64,000 bases of DNA from Agromyces salentinus (lineage in GTDB: Bacteria; Actinomycetota; Actinomycetes; Actinomycetales; Microbacteriaceae). The DNA is taken from positions 1 through 64,000 of the forward strand of contig NZ_WBIR01000013.1 in the NCBI RefSeq assembly GCF_009749395.1. Direction: 5' to 3'. A program made the position numbers and the translations under genes. Below are positions 25,730 through 34,000 of this stretch, in pieces. Every line of letters begins with the position of its first letter. Position 1 is the first letter of the stretch. Below the pieces are notes generated by a model. That model was not told where the DNA came from. It searched no databases and saw only the letters and a list, made by a program, of their open reading frames with translations.

Positions 25730-25798
25730 CGAAGCGTACCGAGACCCCGCCCCGCGTCTCTTCCCCGGCGGTCGAGTAGCGAAGCGTATCGAGACCCC
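25662..25798 (-). repeat. Repeat array C across the 3' end of the acylase gene
   Basis: CGGCGGYCGAG cores start at 25662, 25689 and 25716 (period 27), then 25766 (period 50). The last two units are nearly identical and read GGTCGAGTAGCGAAGCG, then a TATCGAGACCCC-like end. The first three units code acylase residues 706-727, and the third supplies the TAG stop. The rest fills the gap to the acyltransferase. Confidence 0.85.
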
Positions 25799-25828
25799 GA
25801 CTCCCCCGACTCCCCCGAAAGGCACCTC

Positions 25829-26449
25829 ATGACCGCAGCATCCGACGCACCCTCGCGCCCGGCATCCGACCGTCTCGCCACCGGTCGCCCCGGCGAGCTC
25901 GTCCACACCGCACTCGACCCGGCGCTCGGCACGATCGAGGTGTTCGTGCTCGACCCCGACGCCGACCTCGACGTGATCCACGGCTGGGTGACGCGGCCGC
26001 GCGCGCGGTTCTGGGGCCTCGGCGAGCTGTCCCGCCAGGAGCTGCGCGAGCTGTACGCCTACGTCGACTCGCTCGACACCCACCACGCGTTCCTGGTGGT
26101 TCGCGACGGCACCCCGGTCGTGCTGCTGCAGACCTACGAGCCCGAACACGACCCGGTCGGCGACTGCTACGACGTGCAGCCCGGAGACGTCGGGCTGCAC
26201 CTGTTCATCGGCGACCGGGGCGCACCCGTCGCGGGCTTCACGACGCGCATCGCGCGGGTGCTCGGCGACTTCCTCTTCGCCTCACCGGGCGCCGAGCGAC
26301 TGGTGATCGAGCCCGACGTGCAGAACGACGGCGCGGTCGACCGCATGCGCCTCATGGGCTTCACGCCCGGACCGGTCATCGAGCTGCCGACGAAGCAGGG
26401 CCAGCTCGCCTTCATGTCGCGCGAGCGCTGGACGGCACTGCGGGCCTGA
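25829..26449 (+). CDS. Second siderophore-type GNAT acyltransferase
   Basis: 206 residues, related in pattern to the DesC-like enzyme of the same locus: RPRARFWGLGELS matches HPKSAFWGMQD, PGDVGLHLFIGD the central strand, and LVIEPDVQNDGAVDRMRLMGF the CoA-binding region. A paralogue beside a single synthetase suggests a second acyl donor or a late tailoring acylation. The ATG at 25829 has GAAAGG upstream; the region just before it is repeat array C. It is convergent with the sulfatase. Confidence 0.75.
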   Translation: MTAASDAPSRPASDRLATGRPGELVHTALDPALGTIEVFVLDPDADLDVIHGWVTRPRARFWGLGELSRQELRELYAYVDSLDTHHAFLVVRDGTPVVLLQTYEPEHDPVGDCYDVQPGDVGLHLFIGDRGAPVAGFTTRIARVLGDFLFASPGAERLVIEPDVQNDGAVDRMRLMGFTPGPVIELPTKQGQLAFMSRERWTALRA

Positions 26450-26502
26450 GCGCCGCGCCGCCCGCCCCACCCCGACTCGGCGAGCGGTACGAGCAGCGGA
26501 AC

Positions 26503-26562
26503 GAGCGGATGCCGCGAGCCGGCCGCCGACGAACGGGCAGCGCTCGCCCGCGGCATCCGCTC
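26503..26562. terminator. Bidirectional hairpin between convergent genes
   Basis: GAGCGGATGCCGCG (26503-26516) pairs perfectly with CGCGGCATCCGCTC (26549-26562) across a 32-nt loop, between the acyltransferase and sulfatase stops. Confidence 0.5.
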
Positions 26563-26568
26563 GCCCGG

Positions 26569-28068
26569 CTACGAACTCGACGCGACCGACTCGAGCTGCG
26601 CGAGCACCTGGTCGATCGTGAACGACGCGGGCTTCTGCCGCGCCGGGAACTCCTTCAGCGAGCCGACCATGCGCGCGACGTAGCTCTGCGCCGGGATGAA
26701 CAGGAAGACCCGCTCCAGCATCCAGTCGTAGTAGGTGTTCGACGTGATGTCGGCGCGTTCGAACGGATCGGTGCGCAGGTTGAAGAGCTTGGGCGCGCGC
26801 AGCACCACCCAGGGGTCGAGCCACACCGCGAGCGTGCCCTGCGTGCGCTGCTCGAGGAACACGATCTTCCAGTTGTCGAAGCGCAGGGCGGTCAGGTCGC
26901 CCTCGTCGGACACGTAGAAGAAGTGCCGGCGCGGACTGGCGTCGGTCGCCCCCGTCAGGTAGTCGAGCTGGTTGTGCCCGTCGAGGTGCACCTTGTACTC
27001 GATGCCGTTCAGCTCGGCGCCCTCCCTCAGCCGGTCGGCGACGTCCGCGTCGCCCGCCGCGGCGAGGAGCGTGACGAACCAGTCATTGTGGCTCACGATG
27101 CCGTTGAGGGTCGTGCCCGCAGGGATGTGTCCGGGCCACCGAACCATCGCGGGCACCCGGTAGGCACCCTCCCAGTTCGAGTTCTTCTCGTTGCGGAACG
27201 GCGTCATGCCCGCGTCGGGCCAGCTGTTCATGTGCGGGCCGTTGTCGGTGGAGTACATGACGATCGTGTTCTCGGCGAGGCCGAGCTCGTCGAGCAGGTC
27301 GAGCAGGCTGCCGACGACATCGTCGTGGTCGAGCATCGTGTCGTGGTAGTTCGACTGCCAGCGCCCGGCCCGGCCCTTGCTCTCCTCCTTCGTGTGCGTG
27401 CGGAAGTGCATGTGGGTCGAGTTGAACCACACGAAGAAGGGGGCGTCCTCCTCGGCCTTGGCCCTGATGAAGTCGGATGCCGCGTCCCGGAACTCCTCGT
27501 CGCAGGTCTCCATGCGCTTCTTCGTGAGCGGGCCGGTGTCCTCGATGCGCTGCGTGCCGTCGGCGTTCGCCCAGGAGTGGATGACCCCGCGCGGGCGGAA
27601 CTTCTCGCTGAAGCCAGGGAACTCCTCGTCGGTCGGGTAGTCGGGGTGCTCCGGCTCCTCCTCGGCGTTGAGGTGGTAGAGGTTGCCGAAGAACTCGTCG
27701 AAGCCGTGGGCGGTCGGCAGGTGCTCGTCGCGGTCGCCGAGGTGGTTCTTGCCGAACTGGCCGGTCGCGTAGCCCTGCGCCTTCAGCGCGGTCGCGATGG
27801 TCGGGTCCTCGGGCTGGAGGCCGAGCTTCGCGCCCGGCATGCCGACCTTCGTGAGGCCGGTGCGATAGGGGTTCTGTCCGGTGATGAACGCGGCTCGCCC
27901 GGCCGTGCAGCTCTGCTCGCCGTAGTAGTCGGTGAACTTCACGCCCTCGTCCGCGATGCGGTCGATGTTCGGCGTGCGATATCCCATCAAGCCGTCCGTG
28001 TAGGTGCTGAGGTTGGAGATGCCGATGTCGTCTCCCCAGATGATCAGGATGTTCGGCTTGTCTGACAT
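26569..28068 (-). CDS. Arylsulfatase, CTAGR type
   Basis: 499 residues. ILIIWGDDIGISNL carries the calcium-binding Asp pair. SCTAGRAAFITGQ has Cys54 in the CxAxR form of the sulfatase motif, which formylglycine-generating enzyme can also modify. FGKNHLGDRDEHLPT and MYSTDNGPHMNSWPD are further active-site blocks. The C-terminus (LFNLRTDPFERAD) is a typical arylsulfatase end. No signal peptide is visible. The ATG at 28068 has GGAGGGGC upstream. It is divergent from the formylglycine-generating enzyme gene, its likely maturase. Confidence 0.88.
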   Translation of the reverse strand: MSDKPNILIIWGDDIGISNLSTYTDGLMGYRTPNIDRIADEGVKFTDYYGEQSCTAGRAAFITGQNPYRTGLTKVGMPGAKLGLQPEDPTIATALKAQGYATGQFGKNHLGDRDEHLPTAHGFDEFFGNLYHLNAEEEPEHPDYPTDEEFPGFSEKFRPRGVIHSWANADGTQRIEDTGPLTKKRMETCDEEFRDAASDFIRAKAEEDAPFFVWFNSTHMHFRTHTKEESKGRAGRWQSNYHDTMLDHDDVVGSLLDLLDELGLAENTIVMYSTDNGPHMNSWPDAGMTPFRNEKNSNWEGAYRVPAMVRWPGHIPAGTTLNGIVSHNDWFVTLLAAAGDADVADRLREGAELNGIEYKVHLDGHNQLDYLTGATDASPRRHFFYVSDEGDLTALRFDNWKIVFLEQRTQGTLAVWLDPWVVLRAPKLFNLRTDPFERADITSNTYYDWMLERVFLFIPAQSYVARMVGSLKEFPARQKPASFTIDQVLAQLESVASSS

Positions 28069-28213
28069 GGATGCCCCTCCGTCGGTGTCGGGCGACCACG
28101 GCGCCACCCCAGGCCCATACAAGCATCCGCGCGACCGGCCGGGCCATGGGCGACGGCGGATCCCCAGTGAACGCCCGGCCGCGGGCCCTCGGCCGGCGGC
28201 TACGGTGGAACCC

Positions 28214-29119
28214 GTGACCGACGACATGGTGCTCATCGCTGGGGGAACGTTCCGCATGGGCAGTGACGAGTTCTACCCCGACGAGCGCCCGGTGCACGAG
28301 CGCACCGTGGCCGCCTTCCACCTCGACCGGTACCAGGTCACGAACGCGGAGTACGCCCGGTTCGTCGACGACACCGGCTACGTCACGGTCGCCGAACGCG
28401 AGCTCGACCCCAAGGCGTTCCCCGGGGCCGACCCTGCCGACCTTGTGCCCGGCGCGATGGTCTTCACGCCCACCGACGGCCCCGTCGATCTCCGCGACTG
28501 GCGCAACTGGTGGCGCTGGCAGCCGGGCGCCCACTGGCGTCGGCCGTTCGGACCTGACTCCGGCATCGACGAGCGGATGCGGCATCCGGTCGTGCACATC
28601 GCCTTCGAGGATGCCACGGCGTATGCGGCCTGGGCCGGCAAGCGGCTCCCCACCGAGGCCGAGCACGAGTACGCGGCCCGCGGCGGGCTCGACGGGGCCC
28701 GGTTCGCGTGGGGCGACGAGCCATATCCGGGCGGCGTGCCGCAGGCGAACTCCTGGATCGGCCATTTCCCGTACGACAACCAGGGTTGGGGCGATGCAGC
28801 GCCCGTCGGGTCGTACCCGGCGAACGGCTACGGCCTGTTCGACATGATCGGCAACACGTGGGAGTGGACGAGCGACTTCTACACGCCCAGGCACGTGCGC
28901 CTCTCGGACTCCCCCGTCGACCCCGGCAAGCGCGAGAACCTGCTCGCCATGGCGAGCGCGCAGGAGGGGTTCGCCGACATCCCGCATCGGGTGCTCAAGG
29001 GCGGTTCGCACCTCTGCTCGCCCGAGTACTGCCTGCGCTTCCGCCCCGCGGCCCGGTCGCCGCAGGCCGAGGACACGGGCATGTCGCACATCGGCTTCCG
29101 CTGCGCCCGCGACGCCTGA
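28214..29119 (+). CDS. Formylglycine-generating enzyme (SUMF1/FGE family)
   Basis: 301 residues, full FGE-sulfatase fold. MVLIAGGTFRMGSDEF is the N-terminal signature, NTWEWTSDFY and LKGGSHLCSPEYCLRFRPAA the core. Cys268 and Cys273 correspond to the copper-binding active-site pair of aerobic FGE, so it should convert sulfatase Cys to formylglycine. IGFRCARDA ends the fold. The GTG at 28214 lies 7 nt after TACGGT (leaderless); an ATG at 28226 would also fit. Divergent from one sulfatase; the other sulfatase (12985) is a second likely client. Confidence 0.9.
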   Translation: MTDDMVLIAGGTFRMGSDEFYPDERPVHERTVAAFHLDRYQVTNAEYARFVDDTGYVTVAERELDPKAFPGADPADLVPGAMVFTPTDGPVDLRDWRNWWRWQPGAHWRRPFGPDSGIDERMRHPVVHIAFEDATAYAAWAGKRLPTEAEHEYAARGGLDGARFAWGDEPYPGGVPQANSWIGHFPYDNQGWGDAAPVGSYPANGYGLFDMIGNTWEWTSDFYTPRHVRLSDSPVDPGKRENLLAMASAQEGFADIPHRVLKGGSHLCSPEYCLRFRPAARSPQAEDTGMSHIGFRCARDA

Positions 29120-29172
29120 GGCATCCGGCACTCCACTCGCTGGAGGCGCGGGCGCGTCCGGCCGCCTGCGGC

Positions 29173-31104
29173 TCAGAGCACCGGTCGCCCGAGCCGGCTC
29201 GAGATCGCGGTGCCCGCGAGCACGCCCAGTGAGATGCCGACGATCGTCGACACCGTGGTGACGAGCGAGTCCGATCCCGAGGCGTCCCCGCCCAGCACGG
29301 ATGCCACGCCGACGAGCCCGAGCGCACCGGGAACGAGGAGCCAGAAGGCCGGCATGAAGCTCACGAGCGCGGCCGGGCCCGATGGCCGGCGCGCGACGAG
29401 CACGGTCACTGGCGTCGCGACGAGCGCACCGATCAGCGCGGAGAGCACCCCGCCGAAGAACACCGCGCCGAGCACCTGCGCGCCGTACGCCACGTAGAGC
29501 ACCAGCAGGATCCAGCCGAACGACGACCACGGCGCGCACTGGTACACGACGATGCCGACCCCGAACATCGCCACCGCGATCCAGGGGGCGACGATGCCGA
29601 GCGTCGTCGCGGAGGTCGAGACCTCGAGCGACGGGATGCCGACGAGGGCGCCCGCCGCCACGATGCCGACCGCGAGGAGCACGAGCTGCATGGCGCCCGC
29701 GGCGAGGCGCCCCGCGCCAGACAGCATCTGGCCGGTCGCGAGCTCGATGGATCCGACGGTGAGGAGGGCGCCAGGCAGGAGCACCACGAGCGGCGCGATG
29801 AGGGCCGGCAGCACGCCCGAGTCGAGGCCGAGGCGCAGCCCCAGCAGCACGACGAGCGCCACCCCGAACGAGATGCCGACCGTGAGCAGCGCCCGATACC
29901 GGCCCGACAGGCGTTCGCCCGCGAGCAGCACGGCCCCCACGCCGGCGCCGAGCAGCGCCGCGTACACGACGCCCGTCCACGAGGCGCCGAGGAGCACCGA
30001 GAGCCCGGCGCTGAGCAGCACGTACGCCGCACCGCGCTGCACCCGCGAGTACGGCGGCGGCATCGTCCGCATCCGGGCGATGCGGCTGCGGATCTCCGCC
30101 GGATCGGCCGACCCCGCCCGTGCGTCGTCGACGATGCGCTGCAGCTCGTCGACCTGGTGGAGCAGGAGGGCGCGTTCGCCGCTCGAGACGGCGCCCGTGC
30201 TCGTCACGCCCTCGCCCCGCGCCGAGACGAGCAGGGCGGTCGGGAAGACGATGATCTCCGTGCCGTCCACGCCGTTGGCGCGAGCGACGTCCTCGAGCGC
30301 CTGACGCACGGTCGCGACCGAGTAGCCGGCATCCGTCATCGCCTCGCCGATGTCCTCCATCGCGGCCTGCGTCGCCGCGGTCTCGGGTGCATCCGCCGTG
30401 GGGGTCGCGGTGGTGGCGACCGCACCGACCGACGTGGCTCCCGTGAGGATGAGGGCGCTGTCGCTGCGTGCCGGCTCCCGCCGTCGCGCGACCACGAGGA
30501 TGCCCGCCGCGACCAGGAGCACGGCGGCCGCGATGACCCACGAGAGCACGGATGTCGCGGGGTCGGCAGCAGCGGGCGGAACGGCGGGCACCTGCGTGGG
30601 CGCCGGCGCTTCGCTGGGCGTGGGCGTCGGGGTCGGGGTCGGTTCGGCCGTCGGGGTCGGTTCCTCGGTCGCCGGCGACTCGGTCGGCTCGGCCGTCTCG
30701 GGGTCGGGCGACTCGGTGGGCTCGGGTGCCACGGTCGGTTCGGGGTCGGGCTCGGGCGTCGGGGTCGGGTCGGGATCTGGATCTGGATCGGTCGTCGGGT
30801 CCGGGGACTCGGGCGCGAGCGATTCGAGGGGCGTCGGCGTCGGATCCTCCGGCGCGGCGACCGTGCTCGCCGCTGTCCCGGCAGGGGCGGGCGCCGCCAG
30901 CGCCGCGGTCGGAGCGCTCAGCAGGGCGGATGCCGCGAGCGCGGCGCCGAACGCGGTGGCGGCCACGACCCGGGTGAATCCACCGAGCACGGCTCGCGCG
31001 CCGGAGCACGGCCGGCCTGCGGCATCCGCTCGCCGTTGCTCGTCCTGCGGCGTTGCGCCTGCATCCCCCACGTCGCCCCCGATCGGCCGCGCACCCCCGT
31101 GCAC
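29173..31104 (-). CDS. thrE: ThrE-type threonine/serine exporter with a Pro/Thr-rich N-terminal segment
   Basis: 643 residues. A hydrophobic N-terminus (about 25-55) precedes a roughly 95-residue Pro/Thr/Glu/Asp-rich tract and a membrane helix (about 165-185). Next come the ThrE cytoplasmic domain (VFPTALLVSARGEG) and about nine membrane helices in two blocks (DUF1212 then DUF3815-like). ThrE-family proteins export threonine and serine by proton antiport. The GTG at 31104 is chosen for its GGAGG site 7 nt upstream; upstream reading is antisense to the acyltransferase region. The long acidic tract suggests a cell-wall-spanning linker. Confidence 0.75.
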   Translation of the reverse strand: MHGGARPIGGDVGDAGATPQDEQRRADAAGRPCSGARAVLGGFTRVVAATAFGAALAASALLSAPTAALAAPAPAGTAASTVAAPEDPTPTPLESLAPESPDPTTDPDPDPDPTPTPEPDPEPTVAPEPTESPDPETAEPTESPATEEPTPTAEPTPTPTPTPSEAPAPTQVPAVPPAAADPATSVLSWVIAAAVLLVAAGILVVARRREPARSDSALILTGATSVGAVATTATPTADAPETAATQAAMEDIGEAMTDAGYSVATVRQALEDVARANGVDGTEIIVFPTALLVSARGEGVTSTGAVSSGERALLLHQVDELQRIVDDARAGSADPAEIRSRIARMRTMPPPYSRVQRGAAYVLLSAGLSVLLGASWTGVVYAALLGAGVGAVLLAGERLSGRYRALLTVGISFGVALVVLLGLRLGLDSGVLPALIAPLVVLLPGALLTVGSIELATGQMLSGAGRLAAGAMQLVLLAVGIVAAGALVGIPSLEVSTSATTLGIVAPWIAVAMFGVGIVVYQCAPWSSFGWILLVLYVAYGAQVLGAVFFGGVLSALIGALVATPVTVLVARRPSGPAALVSFMPAFWLLVPGALGLVGVASVLGGDASGSDSLVTTVSTIVGISLGVLAGTAISSRLGRPVL

Positions 31105-31196
31105 GACCCGCCTCCAGCGTAGGGCCGTACTCCGGCGACGGCCCGAGTCATCCCACCGACTCCTGACCGCCACGCGCGCGACGCGCACCGGGTCGG

Positions 31197-33326
31197 CTAG
31201 CCGAGACCCGGGACGGCGTCCTCGATGAACGGGCGCAGCAGTCTCGTGTACTCGACGTTGAGGTGGTCTCCGTCGAAGTACGCGGGCACGCCGCCGATCA
31301 CCCCGTAGCAGCTGCCCTCGTCGCAGAAGTACGGCGTCGGATCGAATGCGATGACGCCGGGGTCTGCGCTCGACCGTGCTGCCAGCAGCATGGGATCCGG
31401 GGGCTGGGCGACGTCTCGGCCGACGGCGCACCGAAGCGGGTCCGACGCATTCAGCAGCACGCAATCCCGGTCCCGAACCGCCGCATTGAAGGGAGGATCA
31501 CCGAGCACGACCACCGTCGCGCCCGCGGCCGTCCACCGGCTCCAGTACGCGGTCAGGCCTTCCGCGTACTGGATCTCGGCGGGTCGGCCGGTGCCGTCGT
31601 CGACGAGCTGCTTCCTGGTGAACGATGACGTGAAGACGTATGCGGGTCGTTCCCGTTCGATGTGCGCCGCCGCCGTCTCGCCCCACCGCATGCAGCGCTC
31701 GTTCTTGGCGTCGGACTTGTCCCTGCCGTACCCGGCGAATGCGACCTCGGCGGGCGGGCACCCGCCCAGGAAGCTGATGGTCAACCGCCAACCGTGCTCG
31801 CGGGCCATGTCGAACAACGCCCATTGCCACTGCTGTGCATGGGAGTCTCCGATGAGCCAGACGTCGGTCGCCGCGGCAGAACCGTCGGAGTAGTCGCAGA
31901 CGCGAGTCGTCCGCTCATCTCCCGCTTCGAGCAGCGGAAGCAGGTCTCCGCACGCGTCGGGCGTCTGGTAGTAGGCGTTCCGCTCGCCCATCGCGACGAC
32001 CTTCGCCGGGACGGCGAACGGGCTCTCGCACTGCGCGGCATCGGAGACCGCATTCGGTCCCTCGCAGGATTCCGCGGTCGGCGGGTCGGTCGGCACGGTG
32101 CGAGACCGCTCGTCCATCGCGTACCCCCACGCGATGCCACCGGACAGCACCGCGATGGCGGCCATGCCCGCCACCATCGCGCCGAACGTGCGTCGGGCCG
32201 AGGAACGCGCCCAGGTCCATCGCTGACCGGGGCTCTCGACGAATCGCCTGGTGAGCCAGGCGAGCACGAGCGTGGCGAGCAGGACACCGACCTTGTCGAG
32301 CGTGGTCATGGGCCGGAGGAGCACGAACGGCAGGATGACGATGAGGGGCCAGTGCCACAGGTACACCGAATACGAGACGTCGCCCAGCCATTGGACGGGC
32401 CTGAGCGAGGACACGCGCTCGTGGATCAACCGAGCTGCCGCACCACCGGCCGCGATGACGAGGAGCGTGCCGAGGACGGGCACGAGCGCCGCAACCCCGG
32501 GGAAGGGAGTCAGCTGGTCGAACAGGAGGGCCGACGCGAGGATGAGCGCGAATCCGAGAAGGGACGCGATCTCGGCGATGGCACGCGGGAGGCGCAGGCG
32601 GTGGGCTGCGAGTGCGAGGAGGGCTCCGGCCGCGAATTCCCACGCGCGCGTGAAGGTGACGAAGTACGCCTGGGCCGGTGACGACCAGGTCATCCAGATG
32701 CCGGCGACGAGCGAGATGACGCCGATGCCGGCGAGCGTCAAGGCGACGGCGGCTCGTCGTCGAGTGGGTGACGCCGTGCGTGCGGCCATCCAGGCGAGCA
32801 TCATCGCGAGCGGCCAGATCAGGTAGAACTGCTCCTCCACCGAGAGCGACCAGTAGTGCTGAGCCACCGTCGCGGCGTCATTCTGTGCGGAGTAGTCGAC
32901 GGAGAGCGCGGAGAGGACCCAGTTCTCGACGTAGAACGCACTCGCGGCGATCTCCGTCGCCGCCCGCGGCCACGAGATCATCGGCACCCACAGCATGGTC
33001 GCGATCGCGCCGAATGCGAGGACGAGGAGCGCGGCGGGAAGGAGCCGCCGCGCACGGCGAGCGTAGAACGCGCCGAGGCGGACCCTGCCGGTCGCGAACA
33101 GCTCGCGACCGAGGTGCGACGTGATGAGGAAGCCGGAGATCACGAAGAAGACGTCGACGCCCACGTAGCCGCCCGTGACCCGCAATGGCCAGAGGTGATT
33201 GAGGAGGACGAGCGAGACCGCGACCGCCCTCAACGCCTGGATGTCGGGTCGGAATGCGCGGGGCGCTGCCGGAGAGATCGACCCGGCCGAGGGTGCATCT
33301 CGAGCGGGGGTGAGGGAAGCCGTCAT
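31197..33326 (-). CDS. OafA-type membrane acyltransferase with SGNH domain
   Basis: 709 residues. The N-terminal acyltransferase-3 domain has about ten helices; RPDIQALRAVAVSLVLLNH gives the catalytic His, and VGVDVFFVISGFLIT is the family signature. After a helix near residue 400 comes an extracellular SGNH hydrolase-like domain with WLIGDSHAQQW (Ser) and FDGDHLN (Asp/His). Such two-domain proteins O-acetylate cell-wall or surface polysaccharides. The start is uncertain: in-frame codons exist at 33419, 33374 and 33326, and the last directly precedes the conserved part. Confidence 0.82.
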   Translation of the reverse strand: MTASLTPARDAPSAGSISPAAPRAFRPDIQALRAVAVSLVLLNHLWPLRVTGGYVGVDVFFVISGFLITSHLGRELFATGRVRLGAFYARRARRLLPAALLVLAFGAIATMLWVPMISWPRAATEIAASAFYVENWVLSALSVDYSAQNDAATVAQHYWSLSVEEQFYLIWPLAMMLAWMAARTASPTRRRAAVALTLAGIGVISLVAGIWMTWSSPAQAYFVTFTRAWEFAAGALLALAAHRLRLPRAIAEIASLLGFALILASALLFDQLTPFPGVAALVPVLGTLLVIAAGGAAARLIHERVSSLRPVQWLGDVSYSVYLWHWPLIVILPFVLLRPMTTLDKVGVLLATLVLAWLTRRFVESPGQRWTWARSSARRTFGAMVAGMAAIAVLSGGIAWGYAMDERSRTVPTDPPTAESCEGPNAVSDAAQCESPFAVPAKVVAMGERNAYYQTPDACGDLLPLLEAGDERTTRVCDYSDGSAAATDVWLIGDSHAQQWQWALFDMAREHGWRLTISFLGGCPPAEVAFAGYGRDKSDAKNERCMRWGETAAAHIERERPAYVFTSSFTRKQLVDDGTGRPAEIQYAEGLTAYWSRWTAAGATVVVLGDPPFNAAVRDRDCVLLNASDPLRCAVGRDVAQPPDPMLLAARSSADPGVIAFDPTPYFCDEGSCYGVIGGVPAYFDGDHLNVEYTRLLRPFIEDAVPGLG

Positions 33327-33530
33327 CGGGTGGGCCTTCGACGTGCTGTACGGACCCTGCGGAGCATCATCCATGCGGAGGCGCGCGATGCCCTGCCCTT
33401 GAAATTCCTCACCGCCCAAGTATCACGGCTGGCCGAGGCCGGATCGTGCACCGCGCACGACCATCGCGCACCATGGCGTCCCGGCACGGCGCTCCTCACC
33501 CCACGCGCGCCCGGCATGGCGGAAGGACCG

Positions 33531-33602
33531 GGTGGCGGTTCCCGGATGGCGGTTCCCGGATGGCGGTTCCCGGGTGGCGGTTGCCGGGTGGCGGTTGCCG
33601 GG
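33531..33602. repeat. 14-bp tandem repeat, five units
   Basis: TGGCGGTT recurs at 33533, 33547, 33561, 33575 and 33589, giving a strict 14-nt period. The first three units end in CCC and the last two in GCC. It lies in the gap between the acyltransferase and the LexA-type box, and is not in an obvious gene. Confidence 0.8.
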
Positions 33603-33635
33603 TCGAGGAATGGCGGACCTCCCGATGGCGAGCTA

Positions 33636-33659
33636 TTCTTCGAACACATGTTCGAAGAA
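33636..33659. promoter_or_regulatory. LexA-type SOS box
   Basis: The core TCGAACACATGTTCGA fits the actinobacterial LexA consensus TCGAAC-N4-GTTCGA. The symmetry extends to 11-bp arms with a 2-nt centre. The following gene starts 13 nt downstream of the box, so DNA-damage induction is expected. Confidence 0.75.
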
Positions 33660-33672
33660 GGGAGTGGTCGCG

Positions 33673-33957
33673 ATGTTCCTCAGAGGTGATGTGGAACCCG
33701 TCGCCGTGTGGCTCGATCCTTCCGGCCTGCCGAATCGCCTCGTCTACCGCGGCACCCGATACCGCGTGATCGACACTCCGACGAAGCTCGGGATCGAGCC
33801 GGAGTGGCCGAGCGGCATCTCCCACCCCCCAGCCGACGTGACCCTGGCGCCCGGCTGGCGCGCCACGGGCCGAGCCGAGGATCAGGAACTCACGGTGCTG
33901 GTCTTCGACCTCCGTCTCACCCCGACCGGCTGGGTCGCCGAGCGGGTCTTCGAGTAG
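33673..33957 (+). CDS. Small SOS-box-preceded protein (DUF6504-like?)
   Basis: 94 residues, no membrane segment. VAVWLDPSGLPNRLVYRGTR, then YRVIDTPTKLG, predicts a small beta-barrel-like domain. It recalls small DUF6504-type proteins that accompany actinobacterial mutagenesis polymerases, but this is from memory and uncertain. The ATG at 33673 has AAGGGAG about 8 nt upstream, overlapping the right arm of the LexA-type box, so repression would block translation-start access too. It is probably DNA-damage inducible. Function unknown. Confidence 0.65.
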   Translation: MFLRGDVEPVAVWLDPSGLPNRLVYRGTRYRVIDTPTKLGIEPEWPSGISHPPADVTLAPGWRATGRAEDQELTVLVFDLRLTPTGWVAERVFE

Positions 33958-34000
33958 CCAGAATCCGGCCGAGCCCCACCGCCGACGCCCCTGGACTCCC

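Noticed and set aside
27083-31009. 1308-residue minus-strand frame
   Set aside because: It crosses the sulfatase, FGE and ThrE genes in other frames and is rich in Arg/Ala/Pro, typical of high-GC shadow frames.
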